From: Bifidobacterium polysaccharolyticum
Lineage (GTDB): Bacteria > Actinomycetota > Actinomycetes > Actinomycetales > Bifidobacteriaceae
Direction of reading: 5' to 3'
Length of the DNA: 64,000 nt
Assembly (NCBI RefSeq): GCF_016101585.1
Contig: NZ_JACFQG010000001.1
Location: forward strand, 763,941 to 827,940
The notes under the pieces: model-generated
The model's database searches: none
What the model was told of the DNA's origin: nothing
The model's input: the letters and a program-made list of their open reading frames with translations, nothing else
Shown: positions 26,301-35,320 of the stretch, in pieces
Numbering within the stretch: position 1 is the first letter of the stretch
Layout of the letters: each line of letters opens with the position of its first letter
Translations under genes and position numbers: made by a program

Positions 26301-28008
26301 CAGGAACACGGAAGAGCGGTCCGGCCATCAGGGTGCGCAGGCGCGAACGGATCCAGGCGGCTACCTGGGCAGGATCGTCCGGGGCGCTGCCGATGGTGTC
26401 AGGGTCCAGTACCGACTGGGCCAGCTCGACCAGGGCAAAGAGACCTTGGATGGCAGGCTCCTGGCTGAGCGGACGGGTCACGGAGGAGAAGCGCACCGGC
26501 ACACCTTGGACGCGCAGCTTGCGGCCCAGGGTGCGCAAGGTTGTGTTGTCGTGAGCGATGACGGCCATGTCGTTCCAGTCACGCTTGTTGGCCAGGAACT
26601 CATGCTTAATCTGCCAAACAAGATCGTCGTCCTCCTGGTCGGGGGTGTGGAAGAGCCTGGTCTGCACGCTGTCGTCACTGATAAGACTGTTGTCGGCAGT
26701 CAGGGGTGCCACCGGTCCGGCGCCGGGCCAGGCGGGCAGCTTGCCCGGTCTGTCAGGCAGGGGGGTGTCGCTCTCCTCAACCCCGGCGATGCCCAGGCTG
26801 ACCCTGGCAGCCACCAGATCGGCGTAGGAACCTGGAGCCGCCGAATCCGGATCTTGGACGTTTTCGGTATGCTCTGCGGCCGCTTCAGGAACCACCATCC
26901 TTCGGAGTTTCAGGGTCACTTCGGCGGCATCCAGGCAGGCGAAGTCCTGAGCCAGAAGGGGGGCAGCGGCGCCTGGCATGGGCTTGGACAGGGCGGTCAG
27001 GCGAGTGGCCAGAAATTCCGGATAGGAGCCGCGGAAGGACTGGACCGACTGGTCGGGATTGCCCACCAGAAGAAGTCGGCAGCCGGCCTGATTCAATCCC
27101 TGCAGCAGACCCATCCCGGCCAGGGTGATGTCCTGCCAGTCGTCCACGACCAGCAGGTCTGGCAGGTCGTCATCAGCCAGCCCATCCAGGCTTCGAGAGG
27201 CTTCGACCATAAGCATGGAGGGGTCCAGACGGAACTCGTCCGGATAGCTCTCGGTAATGCTCTGGCGGTATTCATCTTCCAGGGCGAAGGCCAGCCTCCA
27301 CTGCAGGCCCAGCCGGTCGCGGCGATCAGGGTCCATGGGCTGGACGGCCAGAGCATCCAGAAGCTGGTCCCGGTCCCCTTTGTCAAGGCCCAATTCCGTC
27401 ATGCGGGCGAACATGTCCCGCAGCTGGGCGATGAACCTGTCGGCGACCCCTACGACTCGTCCCTGTCCGTCGCCGACCAGGACGGAGGACCAGCCCGCCC
27501 CGTTGCGAAAGTAGCGCTCCAGAAGTCGGCAGACCGCGCAGTCGTCACCGGCCTGGACATGCTCCAGATGGACGGTCATGACCTGCCTGAGCAGGGCATC
27601 CTCTTCAGCGCCGTTGAGCAGTCTGGGCAAGAGCGGATCGTGACCCCCTCGGGCCAGCCGAGACCTCGTCAGCAGACGAAAAGCCAGGGCCTGCAGTGTG
27701 CCCACAGGTCGGGTGCGGTCGGACCTGCCCCGCTCCAGAATGACCTGGCGGCTGACCTGGTCGGCCGCGGTACGACCTGATACAGCCATGCTGGCGCCGT
27801 CGCCGAAGCGTTCCATGCCTGTCAGGAGGGCACGAGTAGCCAACCTGGTCTTGCCGCTGCGGGGAGGACCAGCCACCACCAGGGCCCGGGTGGACCGATC
27901 CTCTTCGTTCTGGAGCCGATCGCCGATAAGGGCGCGGACCGGTTCCATGGCCTCTTGCGGATCCACCGGTGGCTGCTTGCTCATAGCTACAAGAATAGGG
28001 TCCGGCAT
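23371..28008 (-). CDS. adnA: AdnA-like helicase-nuclease subunit
   Basis: A 1545-residue partner of AdnB. The N-terminal motor has a Walker A of form GPPRSGKT (47-54), and its motif II reads 'VVDDWQD' rather than DEYQD, so this motor is divergent, as expected for the non-lead subunit. The PD-(D/E)XK core 'LVDYKTGRVPY' lies near residue 1346. Cysteines that could hold an iron-sulfur cluster are Cys in 'IWNCPLEWAL' and the two in 'CHRASNGQEC', but the middle Cys of the usual C-x2-C-x5-C is Ala. A long acidic, low-complexity stretch (about 1015-1110) precedes the nuclease. The start is uncertain: 28008 or an in-frame ATG at 27984. Confidence 0.78.
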   Translation of the reverse strand: MPDPILVAMSKQPPVDPQEAMEPVRALIGDRLQNEEDRSTRALVVAGPPRSGKTRLATRALLTGMERFGDGASMAVSGRTAADQVSRQVILERGRSDRTRPVGTLQALAFRLLTRSRLARGGHDPLLPRLLNGAEEDALLRQVMTVHLEHVQAGDDCAVCRLLERYFRNGAGWSSVLVGDGQGRVVGVADRFIAQLRDMFARMTELGLDKGDRDQLLDALAVQPMDPDRRDRLGLQWRLAFALEDEYRQSITESYPDEFRLDPSMLMVEASRSLDGLADDDLPDLLVVDDWQDITLAGMGLLQGLNQAGCRLLLVGNPDQSVQSFRGSYPEFLATRLTALSKPMPGAAAPLLAQDFACLDAAEVTLKLRRMVVPEAAAEHTENVQDPDSAAPGSYADLVAARVSLGIAGVEESDTPLPDRPGKLPAWPGAGPVAPLTADNSLISDDSVQTRLFHTPDQEDDDLVWQIKHEFLANKRDWNDMAVIAHDNTTLRTLGRKLRVQGVPVRFSSVTRPLSQEPAIQGLFALVELAQSVLDPDTIGSAPDDPAQVAAWIRSRLRTLMAGPLFRVPATAARAERPVRMERLESIMETMVALAPLSGQQGSGADSSGSLGDLPLLGQAWRNWVEDLAQRRAERDRSSGISVDDSLLTRHDSSQERGGSDLFSTASAPDQPVDLGDRDAQRPAILSVQALETLLVLDPDGRSSGIILEVMTAIAGGRREDSDVQVLDKALQVLRLTANRINALEDRQPQYVLWEAWRSLDLADDWQRRALMATQEGEEANDRLDALMRLFQYAAGSRRFPTVEAFMDQVRTMQIEADSLARIGPIEHAVTLTTPAGAAALATDWPLVWLPAVQDGVWPNLIPRDTMFGAEELADLVLHDRIGDPLADTLSHDPALRSILYAEKKGFLEALTRARTQVRISAVWNDDLVPSDFLYGYLPERYPRTADMNQAEFSMVGAGSGGSERYGGLEVSPRGLTAAARSILAVQALLPQDQVDRDRADDAVQTLRLLADQGQDSADPRHWPFLYDQSALNQHVPDRQSTVGPASDRHAPDEQSTLGQALDEHVPDRGISVEQAAESRAVTAASGVASVVEWDPASRSSSASFNQATQAGRTHDRDNRRNHRHKHQSGRQVVLLSPSAVDAIWNCPLEWALGDQFSGPSPSRVPTEFGSLIHKVASEGTAQGLDRPGQGDSDARQQQVRDALLDIYQELAPQEQRLRDPDELYDQRGRSSRVESILDNLASYFVRSSDSEYGLGGKSPVPVGDLLGVQSERSFDVSLSVEDLVPLWKATFPESPLDADGLFALMSGLVDGFPAALDARTTVRLTGRIDRLEVRSLPEGIRLRLVDYKTGRVPYTQGQLFNDLQLVCYQLGLAFPPTPGSSPEAAAAWSLPQAPDLERTEGMKLSQSLLLQLQAPPKDAQTGLRREEMAYQPPLFERDRLVTIAQPRTGMPSPLKSKAEPADLLDQVPPGVDADLWAMVRAARVSSQAVWGLTMIARVFFAAGVKLTAGQDDAVFDPARCHRASNGQECQAWQLVAPNLLEDQE

Positions 28009-28112
28009 GGTCCATCTGCAGGCCCTGGAACCCGCTGGTCCGGGACCGCCTGCAGGAGGCTCAAAGGAAGCCTGATCAGGAACGGCGTGCTGTTATCGTG
28101 GATAGCAGTCCT

Positions 28113-28120
28113 AGGAGGTG
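28113..28120 (+). promoter_or_regulatory. ribosome binding site fixing a TTG start for the kinase
   Basis: AGGAGGTG at 28113-28120 ends seven bases before TTG at 28128. The nearby ATG at 28121 touches the ribosome site and is out of frame with the kinase, so the TTG is the best start. Confidence 0.7.
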
Positions 28121-28127
28121 ATGGCCC

Positions 28128-29696
28128 TTGCAGCAGAATGGTTCCCAGACCCAGCGCCCGGGTGCGGTTCCAGCCATGGACCAGGCTCCGGCGCTGCCCG
28201 GATTGCGGCCCCTTCGCCCCCTGGATCTTGGAGGCACCGCTGCCGTCTACCTGTATGAGCAGGAGGGGCTCAACCGACCTGTGGCAGTCAAGGTAGCCCT
28301 CCAAGGCAGCGTGGACCAGCAGACCCATCTGCTCTTTCTGCGGGAAGCCAAGGCACTGGCCAAGCTCTCCACCCACCCCTGCATCCTGAGCATCCACCAG
28401 GCCCTGATCAGCGATGACGGACGGGATTGCCTGGTGCTCGAATACGCTCCGGGCGGCAGCTGCAAGACCATCATGCTCAAGGGGGGCATGGACCAGGAAG
28501 GCGTGCTGGACCTGGGAGTGCGCATGGCCTCGGCCCTCTGCTGCGCTCATGAACGGGGAATCCTGCACCGGGACGTCAAACCCAGCAACTTCCTGATCAC
28601 CGACCAGGGCCTGCCCGTCCTGGCCGACTTCGGCATCTCCTCAGGCATCTATGGAAGCGAACGGGCCGGCGGACTTTCCGTACCCTGGGCGGCCCCAGAG
28701 GTTCTGGCAAGCCGCTCGGGAGGATCTGAGGCCAGCGACATCTACTCCCTGGGTGCCTCGCTCTTCGGCATGCTGGCCGGCCGCTCCCCCTACGAGTACG
28801 CCTACCGGGCCCGGGATGAGAATCACCTGACGCAGCTGATCCTTACAGCGGAAACCCCAGTTCTGCATATGGGCGAGGCCTCCCCGATGCTGGCCGCCGT
28901 CCTGGAGAAGGCCATGGCCCATGACCGGGACGATCGCTACTACTCAGCACTGGAATTCGGTCGTGCCCTTCAGGAGGTCCAGCAGCAGCTCTACGGCCAT
29001 GCGACACCCTTCATCGGCGAGGGAATCGACCCCTACCCCACGACGGATACACGCTCGCACGCCCAGACCGGAGCCATTGCAGGCCGAAGAGAAAATCGAA
29101 CAGAAACCGGGGACTCCGGCCACTCTCGGACCGCAGCAGAGGCCGGTTCCCAACCGCGACTGCGCCCAGGCAGGGAGGCGTCAGCTAACCATGAAGGCAG
29201 ACAGGCCAAGCGGTTTTTCGGCGGCCGCCGCCGTGTGATCCTGATGACACTGATTCTTGCTGCCGTCCTAGCCCTAGTTCTGGCCTGCGCCCTGGTTGTC
29301 GGCCTGCCGAACGGTTTCAGACGAGATCCACAACAAACTACAGGTTCCTCCCAGGCACAATCCCCGCAGGTACAGTCCCCGGACCCGACGGATTCGAGCG
29401 ACCCCCAGGATCTGCAGGAGGGACCGGTTCCCTCGCCCACCCAGGGTCAGGGCCGCTATCAGGGCACAACGGCCGTGTTCACTTGGGTCAATCCCGACCC
29501 CAAACCGGCAGACAGCTATGTTTGGCATCCCCTGAACCAGGGCGGCACCGGAGAGCATGGACGCAGCGTGCAAACCCGACAGCCGACCGCCCGCATCGAC
29601 AACCCACAGGGGAGCCAGACCTGCATCAGCGTCGCCCTGGTTCGAGCCGATCGGAGCATGTCCCAGGAACCGACCATCATCTGCGCTGTTCAGTAA
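28128..29696 (+). CDS. membrane-anchored Ser/Thr protein kinase (PFNA cluster)
   Basis: A 522-residue Hanks-type kinase. Lys55 in 'VAVKVAL' is the ATP-binding lysine, the catalytic loop is HRDVKPSN with Asp149, DFG is at 167-169 and the APE-like motif is in 'PWAAPEV'. The glycine loop is reduced to 'LGGTAAVY'. After the kinase domain (to ~285) comes a ~85-residue polar linker, one membrane helix (about 369-393) and a ~130-residue extracellular domain with a Pro/Ser/Asp-rich stalk ending in a small beta-rich part with two Cys. No PASTA repeats are present, unlike PknB. It heads the FN3-MoxR-DUF58-transglutaminase run and probably phosphorylates products of that operon. Confidence 0.88.
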   Translation: MQQNGSQTQRPGAVPAMDQAPALPGLRPLRPLDLGGTAAVYLYEQEGLNRPVAVKVALQGSVDQQTHLLFLREAKALAKLSTHPCILSIHQALISDDGRDCLVLEYAPGGSCKTIMLKGGMDQEGVLDLGVRMASALCCAHERGILHRDVKPSNFLITDQGLPVLADFGISSGIYGSERAGGLSVPWAAPEVLASRSGGSEASDIYSLGASLFGMLAGRSPYEYAYRARDENHLTQLILTAETPVLHMGEASPMLAAVLEKAMAHDRDDRYYSALEFGRALQEVQQQLYGHATPFIGEGIDPYPTTDTRSHAQTGAIAGRRENRTETGDSGHSRTAAEAGSQPRLRPGREASANHEGRQAKRFFGGRRRVILMTLILAAVLALVLACALVVGLPNGFRRDPQQTTGSSQAQSPQVQSPDPTDSSDPQDLQEGPVPSPTQGQGRYQGTTAVFTWVNPDPKPADSYVWHPLNQGGTGEHGRSVQTRQPTARIDNPQGSQTCISVALVRADRSMSQEPTIICAVQ

Positions 29697-29826
29697 ACCC
29701 CCTGTGGATGAATTTGCACACTTGACCACCCCGACTTTCACAGAGCGCCAAGACCCTGCAAACCGGTTAAAATCAGTCGTCAGAGAAAGCAATGACGGCG
29801 GTCCGGGACAAGTTAAAACGCAAAAA

Positions 29827-29851
29827 CATAGGTCAGGCATCCTGGCCTATG
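29827..29851. promoter_or_regulatory. hairpin in the leader of the FN3 gene
   Basis: CATAGGTCAGG (29827-29837) pairs with CCTGGCCTATG (29841-29851), an 11-bp stem with one G-T pair and a 3-base loop. On the minus strand it is followed by TTTTTGCGTTTT, the form of an intrinsic terminator, although no minus-strand gene ends here. On the plus strand it lies ~30 bases before the likely start of the large FN3 protein. Confidence 0.4.
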
Positions 29852-29881
29852 CGGCAGGACAGGAAAGGAACCCAGGGGATT

Positions 29882-32800
29882 ATGGACTTGCAGGGACGAT
29901 TCCTGCGGATGCGCCGGGCCGGGCTGCATCTGCGGCATGCTCTGGCCGTCCGCGCCAAGAGCCCTGCCGCCATCCTGGCCGTCACACTGACGGCGCTGGT
30001 CCTGCTCATCCTGGGCGCCTTGTTCATGCATGGGGTGGACCGCCGTGCCGTTCAGGTGGACGACGGCAGCATCTGGATCACCTCCCAGAACGAGCGCAAG
30101 GTCGCCAGGTTCAAGCCCGACATAGGAGAAGCAGACGTGGCCCTGTCGACGGGCACCGACCACTTCGACCTAGCCCAGAGCGGATACGCGGTCATCCTAG
30201 GCCATGAGGGAGGCATGGCTCCCATAGCGGCCTCCACCGCCACCCTGGGGGACACTACCCGGTCGGATGCCAAGGTCCAGCGGATGATCAACGGGCCCAC
30301 ACTGGTCCTCTTCCAGGCTCGGACCGGCAAGGTCTGGGTGGGTCAGGCCACTTCGCCTGGGGATTTGGATCCGCAGCGCCGAGACCCTGTGCTGACCCTG
30401 GGCTCTGGGGCCGCCGTCACAGTGGATGCCTCCGGAGCTGTTTACGCCTACCGGCCCTCGGACGGGGTTGTGCTAAGGATCGACGGACCGGACTCCCGGG
30501 CCCACCGTGAACTGGACTCCCTGACGGACCACGCTCCCGTCCGGGCCACTGCATTCAGCGTCATTGACGGAAGACCCGTCCTCCTGGCGGGCAATCGGCT
30601 TTACTGGCCCCAGGGAACCACCCGGATACCGCACCGGGGAGACCTGCAGCTTCAGTCCACTCCAGTGGATATGGACCGCCAGGGACCTTGGGTAGGCCTG
30701 ACCGATCAGGAAAGCGTCCACCTGGTTCAACTGGATCACCCACGCAATCAGATCGAGACCCTACGTACCGGCGGCAGTGGCCAACCAGCCCAGCCGGTCT
30801 CCTCGGGCGGATGCCTTTGGACGGCCTGGGCCTCCTCAGGGCGTAATTTCCTGCGACTATGCGCAACAGGGTCAGCCGCGCCCAAGGTCCAACCGCAGCC
30901 GAGTCCCACCACCCTGGAGGCCATCAGCCCCACCTCGGACCTAGTCTTCCGGGCCAACCACCGGAGGGTCATCCTCAACGACGTGCTGACTGGCGATGTC
31001 TGGAATCCCAAATCCTCTACCAAGGTGATCCGGCCGCAGTGGCAGACCATGGAGGTCAAACACACGGACAGCAACGATCAGCGTCAGGTCTCGGCCGACA
31101 ACCGCCAGCGATTCGCGGCCACCTGTCGATCAGGATCCCAACCCATCCAGGCCGAGGACGACAGTCTGGGCATTCGGGCCGGATCCAGGGCCCTGTTGGA
31201 TCCCTTGCGCAACGATCGCCAGACCGACTGCTCGGTTCTGCGAATCGAGGATGCCCGCAGCTCGCAGGGGAATCTGCGTCTGACTCCGGTCATGAACGGC
31301 CGCTACCTGCAGGTGGATGCCAGCGACGCACCTGTCGGCCGGACCCGAATCAACTACTCGATCACCGACGGACGCGGCCAGGTCTCCTCGGCTGGCATCG
31401 ACCTCAACATCGCCCCAGCCAAGATGGACCGAGGCAACCAGGCGCCGGTCCAGAACGATACCCCGCCTGAGTACGAGGTGGAGCGGGGCGCTACGACCAC
31501 CGTCAACGCCCTGGTCGGCTTCGAAGATCCAGACGGGGACCCGCTGACCCTGGTCGGCGCCGAATCAGTCAACTCCGATCGGATATCCTTGTCCACCAGG
31601 GCTGACGGACAGCTGACCATGAGTGCTGGGTCAGCCACCTCCGGACGAGTGGCGGTCAAAGTCACTGTCTCGGACGGAGTCATGAGCGGTCAGGGACTCA
31701 TATACTTCACCGTCAAGCCCGTCAACACCCTGGCCCCACTGGTCGATCCGGTCATTCGCCAGGCCACTCCCGGCCGAGAGGTCACCGTTGACCTCAACAG
31801 GAGTGTACATGCCAATGCCGTTCAGCCCCTCCGCCTGGTCCAGGTCGACAAGCCCGATGGAATCCGGGTGGAGGTCAACGCTGAGAGCTTTTCCTTCAAC
31901 GCCACCGCAGCTAACCCGGGCACTTATTATGTGCCCTACCGGGTGGCCCAGGGTGACCAGGAGACCCAAGGTCTGGTCAGGCTGGAGGTGGAACACGATC
32001 ATGGCGGATCCGCACCGCCGGTACCCGTCAACGACGTGGCCCTGCTGGGGGCCGACCAGACCGCCATCGTCGATCCGCTGGACAACGACCTGGATCCCAT
32101 GGGCGGTGTACTGGCACTGACGGATGTACGCGTGGATCCGAACTCCGGCATCAAGGTCGGCATCGTGGACCACCGACGGGTCTACCTATCCGCCAGGAAA
32201 ATCCCCACACGTCCACTGAGTATTGCCTATACGGTCACCAACGCCGAAGGCAGCGCTAAGGGGACCATCGTCCTTCAGCCCCCTTCCTTGAGCAGGGCAG
32301 CCTCGGCACCCAAGGCTCCGAATCTGACGGTTGGGGTCCGCTCATCGGGCCTGGTCACGGTTTCAGTCATGGACAAGGTCGCCCATGCTGACGGGACCAG
32401 CGTCACCCTGGACCAGCAGCTGACTACGGATCAGCAGACTTTTACGGGCCTGGCCTTCGTGTCCGGGGATACGGTCAGGTATCAGGCCAGCGAGCGCACC
32501 GGGGACTTCCCGGCAACCTATACGGTCAGGGACGATCTGGGCAATACGGCCTCTGGCACCATCACCTTCAGGGTCCATGCCTCCGACCCCGCCAGCAAGC
32601 CCGCACCCACCCCCAAGGATCTACGGGCCCAGGTGGCTGCCGGGACCAAGGTACGTATTCCCGTCCCGCTGACCGGCATCGACCCCGATGGAGACTGCGA
32701 CACCTTGTCAGGCTTGGGCAACCAGGCGCCAAAGCTGGGCAGGATTGTCAAAGCCGGAGCCGACTACCTGATCTACGAGGCCTATCCTGATTCGCACGGC

Positions 32801-35320
32801 ACCGACGAGTTCACCTACGCTGTGGAAGACTGGGTTGGGCAGCGCGCCCAGGCGCGTGTCCGCATCGGCGTCTTCACCGACTCGTCGGTGACCGGGGTCT
32901 TCGCCCGGGACGACAGGGTCAGGCTACGGCCTGGAACCGTTGCCGATGTGCCGGTCCTGCTCAACGACATCGCCGGGGATGACGATCCCCTGAGCCTGGA
33001 TCCCCACCTGGAACTCCAGGGCTTGGACCGGGCCAGCGTAGAGGACGGCATGATCCAGCTGACTGCCCCTTCGCAACCAGGCACCTCCTTTCTGGTCTAC
33101 CGGACACACAACCGGGCAGGACTGAGTGACCAGGCCACCCTGACCGTGGTCTCGGATCCCCAAGCCCCTATACAGCCGCCCATAGCGCAGGATTACCAGG
33201 TGGCTCCGGAGGACACGGTGGACAAGCGCAGCGTGGAAGTCAATCTGGCCGACTCCATCAGCAATCCATCCGGCACCCTCGATGACCTGCACCTTGGGAT
33301 ACATCCCAGCGCCCGTGCCCAAGCCAGGATCGTAGGCGAGACCGGCTCCACCAAGCTGGTCATCGACCTGACCGACCAGGCCAGAGCCGTGCCCTACACC
33401 GTGACCAACACCCGATACAAGATCACTTCTATGGCCTTTGTGAAGGTCCCCGCCTATGGGGTGTTCCCACCGGTGCTAAGACCCCGGGCTCCGGCCCTCA
33501 AAGTGCGGGCTGGGCAGAGCATCACCATCGACATCGCCGACCAGGTCAGAGTGGGTGCAGGCAAGACCGCGCAGATCGCCTCGCGGCAGTCTGTCTCGGC
33601 CACCAAGTCCGACGGATCCGATCCCTATGTGGACGAACACACCCTGAGGTTCACCGCAGCCAAGGATTATGCCGGTCCTGCCTCACTGACCTTTGCCGTC
33701 CGCGACGGGGATCCAAGCGGCCGGGCCATCGTCAACGAGTCGGTGCTCACCCTGCCCATCACCGTGGTAGGCGGCAAAGCATCACCGCCGATCCTTACGG
33801 CACCGGTCATCGATCTGGTGGCCGGGGAACCGGCGCAGGCCATCTCCCTGCCCGCCATGACCCGCTGGCCACAGGGAAGCGATCCGGCCGACAGCACCTT
33901 CTCCTCTGGGGACCCTCAGGGGCCGATTCATGCCAAGCTGAGTCCTCGGGGCCAGCTAAAAGTGGCCGCCGACAAGACCGCAACACCGGGCACCAAGGCC
34001 AGCCTGCCGGTGGCCATCACCAGTCCATCCGGCGATGTGCATACGGTCCTGGCCTTCCGCATCATCGCCACCACCCGACCTCTGGCTTCGGTCCCCTCGC
34101 GCCAGGTGGGGCTCAAGGCTGGACAGAGCCTGGAGCTGAACCTGTTCGACGGTGCCCTCAACCCCTTCCCTGACACTCCGCTGCGCCTGGTCGGTCTGGT
34201 CAGCGATGACACCTCACGTCTGACAGCCACCAACCTGGGCGACGGGAAGATCACCATCAAAGCCGATCGCGACATCGGCGCCTCCACCAACACCATTATG
34301 GCCACGGTAGAGGATGGCAGCCAGGATCCGGGACGCCGGGTCAGCGCCACCATCACTGTGGGCATCATCGACCGCCCGCAGGCCCCCAGAATGCTGTCGG
34401 GCGCCGCTCAAGCAGGCGACGGAACAGTTCTACTGGCCTGGGAGCCAGGCGCAGCCAACGGCAGCCCGGTAGACGAGTACCGGGTCTCCTACACCTCATC
34501 GGCAGGCTCGGGGCAACACTCCTGCGGCACTGCTGTCACCTGCCGAATCGACGGGTTGGCCAACGGTCATGACTATTCCTTCACCGTCCAAGCCCACAAC
34601 CAGGTAGGATGGTCCCCCGCCTCCTCGCCGGCCGCAGCCAGACCGGACGCGCTTCCCGGAGGCGTGCAGGCACTGACCGTGGATGGCGGCAGCAAGGAAA
34701 CCTTGACCGTCACCTGGCGCCCGCCGGAGAATCACGGCTCGCCCATCCAGGGATATATGGTCCACGGCGAAGGTTCCGGCTGCGGTTCGCCACGATGGCG
34801 CGCACCCACCTCCACCAAGGCGGTCTTCGACGTAGGCCATGACGAAGCAGGAGGCATCTGTACAGTGAGCGTGACCCCAATTGATATGACCGGCTCGGGG
34901 CCCGAGGTCTCAGCCTCGGGCTCTACCTGGTCGCATCCGGATCCTCCCGCGTTCCTAGCCATTGAGTATCTGAGAAACAGTCGAGCCAAGCTGGTCCTGG
35001 CCCCCGGGGTCGAACACGGTCGACCTTGCGCAGATATCCAAGTGGGCATCGATGGCCTTGATCCTGACAAGGCCTCCTGGACACTGCCCTGCAATCAGCC
35101 GGAAGTGAGTGAAGTCATCACCCTTCCCGCACAATATGCCAAGCCGGGCACCACCCTGAACTTCTGGGCGGTCTCTCGCATCCAAGGATTAGGTTCCGAA
35201 GGCCATTCGCCCGCCGCCACCAAGAATTTGACCCTGCCCAAAGAGGCCGATAAGCCGCGCGATAAGACTCTCGCTCGTCAGGGGTCCTCTCAGCAGAAAA
35301 GGATGAACGACCATGGATGA
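29882..35320 (+). CDS. large membrane-anchored protein with Ig-like repeats and FN3 domains (PFNA cluster fn3)
   Basis: About 1812 residues. One membrane helix lies near 25-45 ('AILAVTLTALVLLILGALF') with a basic cytoplasmic tail before it, so the rest is outside the cell. A region with short repeated beta strands follows (to ~400). Then come a series of cadherin/Ig-like repeats marked by 'FEDPDGDPLTLVG', 'PLDNDLDPMGG', 'TGIDPDGD' and 'LLNDIAGDDDPLSL', and finally two FN3 domains ('VLLAWEPGAANGSPVDEYRV' and 'LTVTWRPPENHGSPIQGYMV'). I prefer the ATG at 29882 over 29792, because AGGGG precedes it and the upstream hairpin would otherwise be coding. It overlaps moxR by 8 bases. It may act in adhesion or host contact, as proposed for the B. 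longum homologue. Confidence 0.85.
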   Translation: MDLQGRFLRMRRAGLHLRHALAVRAKSPAAILAVTLTALVLLILGALFMHGVDRRAVQVDDGSIWITSQNERKVARFKPDIGEADVALSTGTDHFDLAQSGYAVILGHEGGMAPIAASTATLGDTTRSDAKVQRMINGPTLVLFQARTGKVWVGQATSPGDLDPQRRDPVLTLGSGAAVTVDASGAVYAYRPSDGVVLRIDGPDSRAHRELDSLTDHAPVRATAFSVIDGRPVLLAGNRLYWPQGTTRIPHRGDLQLQSTPVDMDRQGPWVGLTDQESVHLVQLDHPRNQIETLRTGGSGQPAQPVSSGGCLWTAWASSGRNFLRLCATGSAAPKVQPQPSPTTLEAISPTSDLVFRANHRRVILNDVLTGDVWNPKSSTKVIRPQWQTMEVKHTDSNDQRQVSADNRQRFAATCRSGSQPIQAEDDSLGIRAGSRALLDPLRNDRQTDCSVLRIEDARSSQGNLRLTPVMNGRYLQVDASDAPVGRTRINYSITDGRGQVSSAGIDLNIAPAKMDRGNQAPVQNDTPPEYEVERGATTTVNALVGFEDPDGDPLTLVGAESVNSDRISLSTRADGQLTMSAGSATSGRVAVKVTVSDGVMSGQGLIYFTVKPVNTLAPLVDPVIRQATPGREVTVDLNRSVHANAVQPLRLVQVDKPDGIRVEVNAESFSFNATAANPGTYYVPYRVAQGDQETQGLVRLEVEHDHGGSAPPVPVNDVALLGADQTAIVDPLDNDLDPMGGVLALTDVRVDPNSGIKVGIVDHRRVYLSARKIPTRPLSIAYTVTNAEGSAKGTIVLQPPSLSRAASAPKAPNLTVGVRSSGLVTVSVMDKVAHADGTSVTLDQQLTTDQQTFTGLAFVSGDTVRYQASERTGDFPATYTVRDDLGNTASGTITFRVHASDPASKPAPTPKDLRAQVAAGTKVRIPVPLTGIDPDGDCDTLSGLGNQAPKLGRIVKAGADYLIYEAYPDSHGTDEFTYAVEDWVGQRAQARVRIGVFTDSSVTGVFARDDRVRLRPGTVADVPVLLNDIAGDDDPLSLDPHLELQGLDRASVEDGMIQLTAPSQPGTSFLVYRTHNRAGLSDQATLTVVSDPQAPIQPPIAQDYQVAPEDTVDKRSVEVNLADSISNPSGTLDDLHLGIHPSARAQARIVGETGSTKLVIDLTDQARAVPYTVTNTRYKITSMAFVKVPAYGVFPPVLRPRAPALKVRAGQSITIDIADQVRVGAGKTAQIASRQSVSATKSDGSDPYVDEHTLRFTAAKDYAGPASLTFAVRDGDPSGRAIVNESVLTLPITVVGGKASPPILTAPVIDLVAGEPAQAISLPAMTRWPQGSDPADSTFSSGDPQGPIHAKLSPRGQLKVAADKTATPGTKASLPVAITSPSGDVHTVLAFRIIATTRPLASVPSRQVGLKAGQSLELNLFDGALNPFPDTPLRLVGLVSDDTSRLTATNLGDGKITIKADRDIGASTNTIMATVEDGSQDPGRRVSATITVGIIDRPQAPRMLSGAAQAGDGTVLLAWEPGAANGSPVDEYRVSYTSSAGSGQHSCGTAVTCRIDGLANGHDYSFTVQAHNQVGWSPASSPAAARPDALPGGVQALTVDGGSKETLTVTWRPPENHGSPIQGYMVHGEGSGCGSPRWRAPTSTKAVFDVGHDEAGGICTVSVTPIDMTGSGPEVSASGSTWSHPDPPAFLAIEYLRNSRAKLVLAPGVEHGRPCADIQVGIDGLDPDKASWTLPCNQPEVSEVITLPAQYAKPGTTLNFWAVSRIQGLGSEGHSPAATKNLTLPKEADKPRDKTLARQGSSQQKRMNDHG

